DNA from: JBGTCD01 sp041749015
GTDB lineage: Bacteria > Bacteroidota > Bacteroidia > Cytophagales > Cyclobacteriaceae
DNA length: 64,000 nt
Assembly: GCA_041749015.1 (NCBI GenBank)
Contig: JBGTCD010000155.1
Location: forward strand, 41,284 to 105,283
Reading direction: 5' to 3'
Below the pieces are notes generated by a model. It had not been told where the DNA came from, ran no database searches, and saw nothing but the letters and a program-made list of their open reading frames with translations. Position 1 is the first letter of the stretch. Every line of letters begins with the position of its first letter. The position numbers and the translations under genes were made by a program. Positions 7,212 through 16,028 of this stretch are shown piece after piece.

Positions 7212-7646
7212 GTGTATTCAGTCCGCCTTATCGAGGAAGAATCTGAATTGCAGGCAGCCTTTGCCATCCGCAGGGAAGTATTTGTGAAAGGGCAGAAAGT
7301 GGCACCCGAAGAGGAGTTTGATGCTTATGAAACGACCTCATTTCATTTTCTGGCAGTGGATGCTGAAGGCACACCCATCGGAACGGGTCGTTGGCGGTTT
7401 ACCGACAAAGGCATCAAGATCGAAAGGATCGCAGTGATGGAAGCCCAGCGTGGGAAGGGGGTAGGTGCCCAAATCATGGATACACTCATGGCCCATATTG
7501 CCCGGCATCCGGAAAGTGGCGATCATATGATCTATATGCATGCCCAGGTACAGGTGGTGGATTTTTATCGGCCTATGGGCTTCCGCACGGTAGGGGATGT
7601 CTTCGACGAATGCGGGATCATGCATTACAAGATGATGTTGGATTAG
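7212..7646 (+). CDS. GNAT family N-acetyltransferase
   Basis: 144 aa, GTG start at 7212, directly after phoH. Compact GNAT domain: AFAIRREVFVKGQ near the N-terminus, GTGRWRF, and the acetyl-CoA pyrophosphate loop IAVMEAQRGKGVGAQIMDTL (R/Q-x-x-G-x-G/A). The C-terminal DFYRPMGFRTVGDVFDECGI is typical of the ElaA/YjcF-like subgroup. The acceptor molecule is unknown. Probably translated from the phoH message. Confidence 0.9.
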   Translation: MYSVRLIEEESELQAAFAIRREVFVKGQKVAPEEEFDAYETTSFHFLAVDAEGTPIGTGRWRFTDKGIKIERIAVMEAQRGKGVGAQIMDTLMAHIARHPESGDHMIYMHAQVQVVDFYRPMGFRTVGDVFDECGIMHYKMMLD

Positions 7647-7704
7647 GCCTTTGGCCGACTTTGACTTTGACCATGACACTAACGCTAACCCTAATATTTA
7701 TATC

Positions 7705-7842
7705 GTCATTGCGAGTAAACCAGATACTGCGGTAGCAGAAACTGGTTGACGCGGCAATCTCGTGAATTGAAACGTACTGGATTTTTAAGTCGGAGATTGC
7801 CGCGCTCCCACGCTTAAGGCCCATACGCCCGCTCGCAATGAC
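7705..7842. repeat. 138-bp intergenic palindromic repeat
   Basis: The outer arms GTCATTGCGAG (7705-7715) and CTCGCAATGAC (7832-7842) are exact inverted repeats, and inner arms GCGGCAATCTC and GAGATTGCCGC also pair. It lies between convergent genes. The arms look like a dispersed imperfect-palindrome family of Bacteroidota genomes; copy number must be checked genome-wide. Confidence 0.75.
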
Positions 7843-7858
7843 CGTGGATTGTTTTTTT

Positions 7859-7925
7859 CGTCATTTCGACCCCTGCTCCTATCGGAAAAATCTTAATAAC
7901 AGGCATTACAGGGGGAGAAATCTCC
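7859..7925. repeat. left half of a split palindromic element
   Basis: Begins CGTCATTTCGAC (7859-7870) and includes GGAGAAATCTCC (7914-7925). Its mirror partners lie beyond the next gene: GGAGATTTCTC near 8616 and GTCGAAATGA at 8669-8678. A TTCGTCTTTGCTAGAAGT string at about 7967 resembles TTCGTCTCCGCTAGTAG at about 8600, so the central part may have been duplicated. Confidence 0.55.
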
Positions 7926-7990
7926 TGAATTGGAAACGGAATGGTGTTGGTATAAAACTTCTTTTCGTCTTTGCTAGAAGTGGTAATAAA

Positions 7991-8461
7991 TTAAAATGAT
8001 TCTTCCTTTTCAAGAAACTGAGCCTTAAATTGAGGCTCAGGATCAATAAATTTCTTCCATGGTAAGCCTGAACTTTCTTGAATTTTTTTGGTGATGAAAA
8101 GCCTCATTTTGCAAAAATCAAAAACGTAAAACTGAGACCATCCAATTGGTGAGGAGTAATGTTCGACTACAGTCGGATATCCTCTCTCTGTGATTGTAAC
8201 ATCAGCTAACTCCGCTGCACATATGGAATTTTTATAAATCATTTTATTTCCTCTTAACAATATCAGTTCATTATATACCTCACAGAACCCTTGATCAGTT
8301 TCTACTAATTGTTTTTTGTGTAATTGCAAAATAATACTTCCAATTTTGACTTCATCCTTCTCTACTATTTCCTGTGACTTTAAAGTCAACGATGATAATA
8401 ATACCACACTAATTACAGCTAACTTCAATTTCTTCAGGTAGGTGAAAATCCTCAATTTCAT
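7991..8461 (-). CDS. small exported protein of unknown function
   Basis: 156 aa, ATG start. The N-terminus MKLRIFTYLKKLKLAVISVV followed by LLSSLTLKSQ is a signal peptide. The mature part (~125 aa) is not from a family I recognise; it has two cysteines (FCEV, SICA) and a third in DFCKMRLF. It is isolated on the minus strand, AT-rich, and enclosed by the two halves of a palindromic element, which suggests an inserted cassette rather than an old operon member. Confidence 0.65.
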   Translation of the reverse strand: MKLRIFTYLKKLKLAVISVVLLSSLTLKSQEIVEKDEVKIGSIILQLHKKQLVETDQGFCEVYNELILLRGNKMIYKNSICAAELADVTITERGYPTVVEHYSSPIGWSQFYVFDFCKMRLFITKKIQESSGLPWKKFIDPEPQFKAQFLEKEESF

Positions 8462-8839
8462 TTATTGCTTTTTAATTTCCTCAATTAAAAATAAACGATA
8501 AAGAGCCAATTTCCTATTAAATAAAACTGAAAACCAATCCGCATTGAGGAAGAAACCTCTAGATGGGGAATCAAAATACGGTTGATGTGAAAGTAACTAT
8601 TCGTCTCCGCTAGTAGGAGATTTCTCGGGCACTTCATTGTCATTCATATTATTCATTATTGTAAGCCCGTCGAAATGAAGATAGGTTGGTAGTTTTGCCT
8701 GCTGCCTACTGATTACTGCCTACTAGAAAAGCGGGATCTTCACTCTAGTAAAAAAATTGATAGCTTAGAAAGCCGTATTTTGATAAATATGAATATATTT
8801 ATTTGCGGAAAATATCAAGGGAATAAACTCACAGTAATT
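8462..8839. other. 378-bp intergenic region with right half of the palindromic element
   Basis: Contains AGGAGATTTCTCGGGC (about 8615-8630) and GTCGAAATGA (8669-8678), which pair with 7859-7925. Simple CTGCCTACTGATTACTGCC-like repeats follow at about 8699-8725. No perfect TAnnTTTG element is visible before the gene at 8840, only TATTTTG near 8774. Confidence 0.5.
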
Positions 8840-9082
8840 ATGGCTAAAAAGAACCTTACCGAACATACGCCAGAAGAGCTAAAAAAATTAAAAGGACTGC
8901 ATCAGGTAATTATTTTCATCTTGGGGACCATTATTGTTTTAACGGTAGCTTATGCGATTTACCGTTCCGAGGTATTATCACTGGAGTTTGAGCCCGCTCT
9001 AGTCACGATAGTGGTAATCATGATGGTTCCGATTTTAATATCGATAATGCAGGTCAAAAAGATCAATGACCATATCAAATAG
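8840..9082 (+). CDS. small two-helix membrane protein
   Basis: 80 aa from the ATG at 8840 (MAKKNLTEHTPEELKKLKGL); an in-frame upstream extension of 20 codons looks non-coding. Two transmembrane helices are visible, VIIFILGTIIVLTVAYAIY and ALVTIVVIMMVPILISIM, joined by a short loop, with a positively charged C-terminal tail. This is the layout of many small inner-membrane proteins of Bacteroidota. It has no partner gene close by and no function can be assigned. Confidence 0.65.
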   Translation: MAKKNLTEHTPEELKKLKGLHQVIIFILGTIIVLTVAYAIYRSEVLSLEFEPALVTIVVIMMVPILISIMQVKKINDHIK

Positions 9083-9223
9083 ATAACTGGTCTGGACCTT
9101 GAGGTATGCCTTAGCACCTTTTCCAGTCAATGACAAGGAGTGGTTGACTATTGGTGTTCAGATTTGGTGTTTGGTATTACTTTTTAACCTTTGCTCCTTG
9201 AAAGTATTTTTAAATAACTTGAG

Positions 9224-10501
9224 TTGACTATTTCTGGATATCCTACCATACCCTTAGCAGAACGGATGCGCCCTAAGACCCTGGATCAGGTATTGGGACA
9301 AGAGCACCTTACAGGACCTGAAAAGGTTCTGCGAATCACCCTTGAGAAGGGGATGGTGCCTTCTATGATTTTCTGGGGTCCTCCAGGGGTAGGCAAGACC
9401 ACCCTGGCGCAGGTGATTGCTCATCAGTCAGGGAAGCCTTTCTATGGCCTAAGTGCTATCAAAGCCGGTGTCAAAGAGGTCAGGGAAGTCATTGACAAGG
9501 CACGGTTCAGCCCAGGGTCTATCCTTTTTATTGATGAGATCCACCGGTTTAATAAAGGGCAGCAGGATGCATTGCTCGGAGCCGTAGAAAAGGGCCATAT
9601 CGTCCTGATCGGTGCCACTACTGAGAATCCCAGTTTTGAGGTCAATTCGGCCCTGTTATCCAGGTGTCAGGTGTATACCCTTAAGCCGCTCGAAAAATCC
9701 CACCTGCAGCAATTGGTGAATACAGCCTTAAAGGAAGATCAATGGCTCAATAAACTCAACATTAAGATCAAAGAAGATGAGGCCCTCATCAGGCTTTCGG
9801 GTGGGGATGCCCGGAGGCTGCTCAATCTCGTGGAGCTGGTGGTGCAGGCAGCAGGGGGTGACAAGGTAGTGCTGGACGATGCTTTGGTGACAGACCTGGT
9901 ACAAAAGAAAATGGCCCTTTACGATAAAACCGGAGAGCAGCATTATGACATCATCTCGGCTTTTATCAAATCCATCCGGGGTAGTGATCCTAACGCGGCC
10001 GTATACTATCTGGCCCGGATGATAGAGGGTGGTGAGGATGTAAAGTTTATCGCCCGGCGCATGCTCATTCTGGCATCAGAGGATATTGGCAATGCCAATC
10101 CTACCGCTCTCGTGCTGGCTACCAATACCTTTCAGGCAGTGCAACTAATCGGATACCCTGAGGCGGAAATTATTCTATCTCAGTGTGCCGTGTATCTGGC
10201 GTGCTCCAAAAAAAGTAATGCCAGCTATGTGGCCATCAAAAAGGCCCGAAAGAAAGTATCTGAAACCGGCGACCTCAGCATACCGCTTTCTATAAGAAAT
10301 GCGCCAACAAAACTCATGAAAGATGCCGGTTATGGCAAGGGGTATGCTTACGCACATGATTACGAGGATAACTTCACAGCCATGGAATTCTTGCCCGATG
10401 CTATTGCCGATACCAAGTTTTATGATCCTGGCAACAATCCCCGTGAGGCAGAAATGCGGCAATTCCTTCGCCTACTTTGGAAGGATAAGTATGAGTACTA
10501 G
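9224..10501 (+). CDS. rarA: replication-associated recombination protein A (RarA/MgsA), AAA+ ATPase
   Basis: 425 aa, TTG start at 9224; the family N-terminus PLAERMRPKTLDQVLGQEHL needs this start since the next Met is inside that motif. Walker A GPPGVGKTT (52-60), Walker B ILFIDEIHRFNK, sensor GATTENPSFEVNSALLSRC with the arginine finger, then the C-terminal MgsA tetramerisation domain (YHYDIISAFIKSIRGSDPNA-like block, RRMLILASEDIGNANP). RarA acts at stalled replication forks, opening duplex ends and supporting lesion bypass. It stands alone and ends at a strong terminator. Confidence 0.96.
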   Translation: MTISGYPTIPLAERMRPKTLDQVLGQEHLTGPEKVLRITLEKGMVPSMIFWGPPGVGKTTLAQVIAHQSGKPFYGLSAIKAGVKEVREVIDKARFSPGSILFIDEIHRFNKGQQDALLGAVEKGHIVLIGATTENPSFEVNSALLSRCQVYTLKPLEKSHLQQLVNTALKEDQWLNKLNIKIKEDEALIRLSGGDARRLLNLVELVVQAAGGDKVVLDDALVTDLVQKKMALYDKTGEQHYDIISAFIKSIRGSDPNAAVYYLARMIEGGEDVKFIARRMLILASEDIGNANPTALVLATNTFQAVQLIGYPEAEIILSQCAVYLACSKKSNASYVAIKKARKKVSETGDLSIPLSIRNAPTKLMKDAGYGKGYAYAHDYEDNFTAMEFLPDAIADTKFYDPGNNPREAEMRQFLRLLWKDKYEY

Positions 10502-10578
10502 TAATTTTGGAAACCGGTAAGCTTATAATGGCCATTGATTAGCCTGAGGCAGTGAATTGGCACAAAAGGACCTAAAAG

Positions 10579-10618
10579 CAAAATACTCCCTCAGCACCTG
10601 GTGCCGGGGAGTATTTTG
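10579..10618. terminator. bidirectional terminator between rarA and the convergent gene
   Basis: A perfect 12-bp stem (CAAAATACTCCC with GGGAGTATTTTG) encloses a small inner CACC/GGTG hairpin. The A-rich left and T-rich right arms allow use from both sides. Confidence 0.8.
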
Positions 10619-10746
10619 TGTCTATAGTTGGCTTTAATCATTATAAAGGTAATGCAATAGTTCTTGCCGGGAAATTCATTACCGATAACTGGCATTTCTG
10701 ATTGTTAAGGAGAGTTATTTTAAAGACGAATGCCTTTTTACGCACC

Positions 10747-12000
10747 TTATTCAAAATCTCTGAATTGCTCCTCCAGGTCTTTTTCAGATTCCAGGTCTTG
10801 CATCACCTGCTGGTCAAGGGGACTTTCTTTGATGAAATTGTAGTTGTCCCAAAACTCCTTATTGTAGGGCCGGTCCTGAAACTGCAGACCATACCGTTTC
10901 ATTTTTTCGGTGCTGCTGATTTGTTCTTCACTGTGAGGTTCAATTTCATTGACCAGCAATTCCTGAATGAGCTCAGTGCTGAATTTCTTTTCCATGGTTT
11001 TCCTGTCATACCATTGGGTATATGAGGTCACCTGCATGTAGTTGAGATACATTTTACCATCATACTCCCTGTAGTCAATGACCTTGCTCATGCGTTCCAG
11101 CATGTTTACCATATTTCCCTTTTTAGTAATTTTATCGGAGGTGCCGATTTCGTACTCCATCCGGAGAATTTTGTATTCTTCAATATCAATGTAAAACTGG
11201 AGCTTGTAGCCTGAGCTTTGGCAAATCACGAAAACAGGGCGGCCATTGTAGAAGGAATTTTTTTCCCTTCGAAAGTTATCAAAAAAGTATTCGGTCTGAG
11301 CAAACTGTCTGTATTTGATATTATTGTGGAGTAGGAGCTCTTCCAGGAGATTAGACTGATCAAAATATTTGGTAAAGCGATGGTTATAGCCCAGGCTTTT
11401 TCTTACTTCTACCAATGCGACTTTTTCCCTGAGCCTGAATTTGTTTCTGGGCTCTTCATAATCTTCATCATAGATCTTTACAGCAGCCTCCAAAAGTGAA
11501 AAGTATTTTCCCCCGATTTTTTTGATGTCCCGGTAAAACCCATGCATCATATAGGGAGCATCAGGGTGATTTTGACTGATTCTACTCAGGGCGATCTGTG
11601 CAATTTCTCCAGCACTCAGGGAATCTTCGATGGTGATCTCCTCAAGTTGGTGTACAGCTTTATTCATCTCCAATATGACCATACCCTGTCCTGTCAACTC
11701 GCTTACAGGCATTTCCAGGGTGATGTACCCCAGCATTGAAATACCAAATGTGGCATTCAGATATTGATCTGGAAAATGAAAGTCAAATTCACCGTTGGCA
11801 TTGGAAACCGTGCCGAAAGAAGCGCCCTGTATGCCTACGGTAGCAAATACCAAAGGTTCTTTGCTCTCTGCGTCAATCACCTGGCCTGAAATTGTAATTC
11901 GGCCTTTCTGGGCCATAAGGGCGGTATTTGGCATGAAAAACAGTAAAATCCATACTGTAATCCAAACGGGGATCATATTATGAAAATGCAATCTTACCAT
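10747..12000 (-). CDS. exported protein with N-terminal carboxypeptidase regulatory-like (CarboxypepD_reg) domain
   Basis: 417 aa. Signal peptide near the N-terminus (MIPVWITVWILLFFMPNTAL, from Met9). Residues ~33-120 form a CarboxypepD_reg/SusC-plug-like beta sandwich: ISGQVIDAESKEPLVFATVG, GTVSNANGEFDF. The rest resembles the middle part of DUF5686-type envelope proteins (YMMHGFYRDIKK, RKSLGYNHRF, SSGYKLQFYIDIEEYKIL) but there is no C-terminal barrel. Probably periplasmic or outer-membrane associated. A larger relative with the same head domain is at 19164-21779. Role unknown. Confidence 0.8.
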   Translation of the reverse strand: MVRLHFHNMIPVWITVWILLFFMPNTALMAQKGRITISGQVIDAESKEPLVFATVGIQGASFGTVSNANGEFDFHFPDQYLNATFGISMLGYITLEMPVSELTGQGMVILEMNKAVHQLEEITIEDSLSAGEIAQIALSRISQNHPDAPYMMHGFYRDIKKIGGKYFSLLEAAVKIYDEDYEEPRNKFRLREKVALVEVRKSLGYNHRFTKYFDQSNLLEELLLHNNIKYRQFAQTEYFFDNFRREKNSFYNGRPVFVICQSSGYKLQFYIDIEEYKILRMEYEIGTSDKITKKGNMVNMLERMSKVIDYREYDGKMYLNYMQVTSYTQWYDRKTMEKKFSTELIQELLVNEIEPHSEEQISSTEKMKRYGLQFQDRPYNKEFWDNYNFIKESPLDQQVMQDLESEKDLEEQFRDFE

Positions 12001-12197
12001 TCCAAGCCAAATGTTTGTGAGGCAATTTAGAGTTTTCCAGCGGGTTATTTGATTTTACCAACCTTAATATCGACCATGTAACGAAACCAACAAAGTGAAT
12101 TAACGATAAATTGCCCAACTTCGCACGCATCAATGGGGTTATATTAAATAAATAAATATTTAATTACCTATTACAGGATAATCGTATAGAGTTAGGA

Positions 12198-13361
12198 TTG
12201 GGTTTATTCGAAAATATACCGAAAATTTGGAAGCAGGCTTACCTGCTCATGTGTTTGTGGTACGGCATTAATTTTTTGGTCAGTACCCTGGCTGAGTATT
12301 ACCTGTTCCGGCCCTACAGCCATGTGCTTTGGAGTGGTCTTTACATGTTTGAGGCGGTTTGCATTTTCATTATCCTGATTTTCCTGTATACCCGATGGTT
12401 ATTTAAGTTTAACATCCCACTACAAGTATTTGGCCATTTCGGCGGGCTAGTGCTGTATTTTATTTTGATGGGGTCTGTGTCGTATTACTTTGATTATTAT
12501 CAGGACGGGTTCAGGTATTTTGATGACTGGAAACAATACATGACCGAGCTCCTGAGCTGGGATGCGCTCCGGTTTCATGACCAGTACATCATCACGGTAG
12601 CGGTGTTTTACATCATCAGGTATTTTGAAAGCCTGCAGAAAAAAGAAAAAGAAAAAAGTGAGCTGGACCTTAAGAATAAGGAAATGCAGCTCAATTTATT
12701 GCGCTCTCAGATCAATCCCCATTTCTTATTCAATACCTTAAATTCGATCAGTACCCTGATGAATACCAGTAAAGAAAAAGCCCGGAAAATGATCACCCAG
12801 TTGTCGGACATATTCCGGTACGCCCTTGACTCCCATGGCGGCGAGGAGGTGAAGCTGATCCATGAACTTACCTTCATTGAAAACTTCATCAAGATACAGC
12901 AAGTACGTTTTGGCGAAAGGCTTAAATACATTACCCATGTAGAGCCGGAGTGCCTTGGCGTGGGGATCCCCCCGATGATACTACAGCCTCTGGTAGAAAA
13001 CTCAGTGAAGTACGGCATAGCCCCCAAGGATAGTGGGGGTACCATCGAGCTGACCATAAAAAGAAACCGGGAGGGGGTGTTTTTTGAGGTCAAAGATGAT
13101 GGGATGGGCACCAATGCTAAAAAAGTACTGGATGGTGAGGCCTCTTCAGGTGTAGGATTGAAAAACTCGGACAGACGTCTGAGAAGCATGTACGGCGATA
13201 GTGCCGGCCTTTACGTTAATGCCAGTGAGGAGGGTTATGTCGTGAGCTTTACCCTGCCAGACAAAATCTATAGGTTGAGCCAATTTGAGGAAAGAAGCAC
13301 TCAACAAAACAATTTGCTAATTAAGGAAAACGGTAAACAAACTATAAAATCAGCATTATGA
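12198..13361 (+). CDS. LytS-family sensor histidine kinase
   Basis: 387 aa, TTG start at 12198 (an ATG at 12249 would cut into the first membrane helix). Four transmembrane helices lie within residues ~15-142, then a charged linker helix (~147-165), the His_kinase domain with RSQINPHFLFNTLNS (phospho-acceptor His175), and a HATPase_c domain with LQPLVENSVKYG and DDGMGTN boxes. The protein has no extracytoplasmic sensor domain of note. It overlaps the response regulator by 4 bp (ATGA), so the two are translated as a pair. The signal is unknown. Confidence 0.93.
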   Translation: MGLFENIPKIWKQAYLLMCLWYGINFLVSTLAEYYLFRPYSHVLWSGLYMFEAVCIFIILIFLYTRWLFKFNIPLQVFGHFGGLVLYFILMGSVSYYFDYYQDGFRYFDDWKQYMTELLSWDALRFHDQYIITVAVFYIIRYFESLQKKEKEKSELDLKNKEMQLNLLRSQINPHFLFNTLNSISTLMNTSKEKARKMITQLSDIFRYALDSHGGEEVKLIHELTFIENFIKIQQVRFGERLKYITHVEPECLGVGIPPMILQPLVENSVKYGIAPKDSGGTIELTIKRNREGVFFEVKDDGMGTNAKKVLDGEASSGVGLKNSDRRLRSMYGDSAGLYVNASEEGYVVSFTLPDKIYRLSQFEERSTQQNNLLIKENGKQTIKSAL

Positions 13362-14098
13362 AAATTGATTGCCTCATAGTAGATGATGAACAATTAGCCA
13401 GAGATTTACTGGTAGAATTTTTAGACGATTACCCCAATATTCAGATTATAGGGCAGGCGACCAAAGGGTCGGAAGCTGTTGAGATGATTAATAAGCATGA
13501 GCCCAAATTGATCTTTCTGGATGTACAGATGCCAGGTATGGATGGGTTTGATGTGCTGGAAGCCATTGATCACCGGCCTTATGTAATTTTTTGCACTGCC
13601 TATGACCAATATGCTATCAGGGCTTTTGACCAGAATGCTGTTGATTATTTATTGAAACCTTTGGACAAAGAGCGGTTTGCCCTTGCGGTAAAGCGGGCTA
13701 CCAAAAGAATAGAAGCAGAAGAATCGAATCTGGAGGTACTACTGCAGGCCATTAAGAAGAGTGACAATAAATATTCCACCCATATTTTTGTTCAGAAATC
13801 AGAGCGCCTTCTCAACCTTCCTACCTCTGATATTATACAATTGGAGGCTTCCGGTGACTATACGGTGCTCTCTACCAAGGTAGACCAGTACTTGAGTTCA
13901 TCGGGGATCGGAAAGCTTGAAGAAAAGCTGGACCCTGAGGTATTCATTCGCATCCACAGGTCTACCATTATCAACCTCAATTACCTGAAGGAGATTGAAA
14001 AGCATTTCAATGGTGGATTGGTAGTCAAGATGGTCAATGGTAAAAGTTTTCCGGTGAGCCGTACCTATGCCAAGCAGATCAGGAAGAAGGTGGTTTGA
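13358..14098 (+). CDS. LytTR-family response regulator
   Basis: 246 aa. Receiver domain with VDDE (8-11), phospho-acceptor Asp55 in LIFLDVQMPGMDG, FCTAYDQYAIRAF and the conserved lysine in YLLKPLDKERF. Residues ~140-246 are a LytTR DNA-binding domain (FVQKSERLLNLPTSDII, RIHRSTIINLNYL, FPVSRTY). It forms a two-component system with the preceding kinase through a 4-bp overlap. Targets of LytTR regulators are usually direct repeats upstream of membrane or autolysis genes; none is evident here. Confidence 0.94.
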   Translation: MKIDCLIVDDEQLARDLLVEFLDDYPNIQIIGQATKGSEAVEMINKHEPKLIFLDVQMPGMDGFDVLEAIDHRPYVIFCTAYDQYAIRAFDQNAVDYLLKPLDKERFALAVKRATKRIEAEESNLEVLLQAIKKSDNKYSTHIFVQKSERLLNLPTSDIIQLEASGDYTVLSTKVDQYLSSSGIGKLEEKLDPEVFIRIHRSTIINLNYLKEIEKHFNGGLVVKMVNGKSFPVSRTYAKQIRKKVV

Positions 14099-14234
14099 TG
14101 GTGTGAGAGGTTAGAATTTAGAAGTTAGTATTGAGTTTTATTTTTGGTAAAGATTGGTTACTGTGGACTGCTGACTGAAGACCACCCGGCTTTTCAGGCA
14201 AGTTGTGTTGTTTAAAAAACAATTTTTGGTTTTT

Positions 14235-14798
14235 TTACCTTCCTATCCTGTAGGAGGCAGATAATGAATGAATCTGTCTAAACCAAAAAAAATCAATTCC
14301 ATACGAAAATTTGATCCGGTCATTGATCTCGGAGTTTGAATAGGTCACTAAAAGTCCTAAACCCGGTTCAAATTGATTTTGATGCTCAGAGTACAAAACC
14401 TCTCCACCTGGATCAATTGAAACTAAATAATCAAGGATATTACCGTAGAAAATATGTCCTCCTAAGGCTACGGATAATTCTTTGTTTTCAGTCTTTTGAA
14501 TGATTTTATTGATATAAGAGCTGGCTCGAAATCCAAATTCATACCACCATGTTACGCAATTGCCCGGGTCGTTGCAGGCAGGCAACCAGTCTATACCTAT
14601 TGAATTGCCCCAATAAAGGTTGCGCTTAGTGGAGATTAACCTTAGGTTTTCACCATAGAGCCCCAATCCTATGTTATTACCATGATCAAACAATTGACTT
14701 TGAACCATGATAGTTCTCAAAACTAAGTAGTTTTGACTTTTTTGGGCATATAAGAGGTTAGCCGAAAATAATAAAGTAAATAATAGAAAATACTTCAT
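14235..14798 (-). CDS. exported protein, outer-membrane beta-barrel-like
   Basis: 187 aa from the ATG at 14798, which places a clean signal peptide first (MKYFLLFTLLFSANLLYAQ); the longer frame to 14840 adds a polar stretch and is less likely. The mature protein has alternating, aromatic-rich strands (IGLGLYGENLRL, WWYEFGFRASSYI, KFSYGIDFFWF) and ends SLSASYRIGR, which suggests a small outer-membrane barrel. CNDPGNC may form a disulfide in a loop. No family recognised, and no operon partner. Confidence 0.65.
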   Translation of the reverse strand: MKYFLLFTLLFSANLLYAQKSQNYLVLRTIMVQSQLFDHGNNIGLGLYGENLRLISTKRNLYWGNSIGIDWLPACNDPGNCVTWWYEFGFRASSYINKIIQKTENKELSVALGGHIFYGNILDYLVSIDPGGEVLYSEHQNQFEPGLGLLVTYSNSEINDRIKFSYGIDFFWFRQIHSLSASYRIGR

Positions 14799-14981
14799 GC
14801 TATTTTGGTGTCCATGCCAATATAATGTTATTATATCCAATTTATGAAAATTTGAAATTATTCCAAAAATTCACAACTTAATTCTAATAACTAACCTCTA
14901 TCCTCTAGCTTCTAACCTCTCCTCAAGGCCTGAGCTCCATATCGATGCTGTATGGATTCCGGTGAGCCTTTCCTATGCAAT

Positions 14982-16028
14982 CTATTCCTGAGGATAAACC
15001 TCAAGGTCAATGGTGTAGGATTTTTCCTTTAGCTCGGGAAGGAGCAGGTAAAATTCTTCCCGGACCCATTTTATAACACTATCTGCGGTGCTCTTGGAAG
15101 CTGACCCCTGAACTTTTACGCTCGGCTCATCCTGATGGGTTTCAGAAGTAATGATCAATTGTATTGATTCAAATGCAGCAACATCAATTAGCTCATTGAG
15201 CCATTGAATCCAGGATTTATATATAAGGCCGGGATTAATCAGGGTATCCTGGTCTACAATAAAGTAATTGACTTTCCAGGGTGGTGATTTTATGGTTGTT
15301 TCAGCTCCAGGCACTGCATACTGCTTCATTTGACTCAGCTCTTTTTTCCGTACAGCATATCCTGCCGCTTCTTCACTGGCAACAGGTTTCACAGCATCGG
15401 TATCCAACTTTTCTGCTTTAGGGTAGTCTTCCGCTATTTCTTCGGCCGTTCCTGCATGTGTGATCTCATCCCTTTTTGCATTAGCAGTTCTTAATTCGGA
15501 TACGGCAAGGACATCTTCATCAGGCACACCCGTTTCATCCAATGTGGTATACCTTTCGGTGTCTCTTGGCTGGGCAGGTACGGGTTCGGGGGATTCAGGA
15601 ATATTTTTTTCTCTTTTGACGGAAGTTGGTTCCTCTTCCGGGCGTGCCAAATCTTCCGAACTTTCTAATGGCATTGTATCCAGAGACTTAGCCTCTTCCT
15701 CCTGGGTCACCATGGTGATGGAGTCGGTTTTTTGAGGAGATTGCTGAATGAAATAGTAGCCCAGGGGAATAAAAATAGCCAGGATTACCACTGCTGCTGC
15801 TACCCCAATCCACGGGAAGGATTTTTCAGGTTTAATGGAGATTCTTCTTTTTAAGGCATCAAGGGTTGCTGCTGGGTAGTCGTCCAGGGAAAGTCCTTCG
15901 ATAGCCTCCTTTAAAAAAGGATCTTTTTCGGCAGCCATGCGGATCTCATCCTGCTTATCCTGTGGCAAGGTGCCGGAGAGATAAGCAAGCAGCTCTTCCT
16001 GAGTATAATATGGTGGCTTAGGACTCAT
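14982..16028 (-). CDS. putative membrane-anchored anti-sigma factor
   Basis: 348 aa. The short cytoplasmic head (1-70: YTQEELLAYLSGTLPQDKQD and an acidic IEGLSLDDY segment) is typical of Bacteroidota anti-sigma proteins; one transmembrane helix follows (about 74-93, WIGVAAAVVILAIFIPLGYY), then a long, low-complexity, Glu/Pro-rich periplasmic linker and a folded C-terminal region of ~110 residues (WKVNYFIVDQDTLINPG onward). It overlaps the upstream ECF sigma gene by 11 bp. The role is inferred from membrane layout and gene pairing; no catalytic motif is visible. Confidence 0.75.
   Translation of the reverse strand: MSPKPPYYTQEELLAYLSGTLPQDKQDEIRMAAEKDPFLKEAIEGLSLDDYPAATLDALKRRISIKPEKSFPWIGVAAAVVILAIFIPLGYYFIQQSPQKTDSITMVTQEEEAKSLDTMPLESSEDLARPEEEPTSVKREKNIPESPEPVPAQPRDTERYTTLDETGVPDEDVLAVSELRTANAKRDEITHAGTAEEIAEDYPKAEKLDTDAVKPVASEEAAGYAVRKKELSQMKQYAVPGAETTIKSPPWKVNYFIVDQDTLINPGLIYKSWIQWLNELIDVAAFESIQLIITSETHQDEPSVKVQGSASKSTADSVIKWVREEFYLLLPELKEKSYTIDLEVYPQE

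Noticed and set aside
7391..7735. Plus-strand open frame overlapping the acetyltransferase
   Set aside because: It is out of frame with a well-supported GNAT gene and runs into the palindromic repeat; composition is not coding-like.
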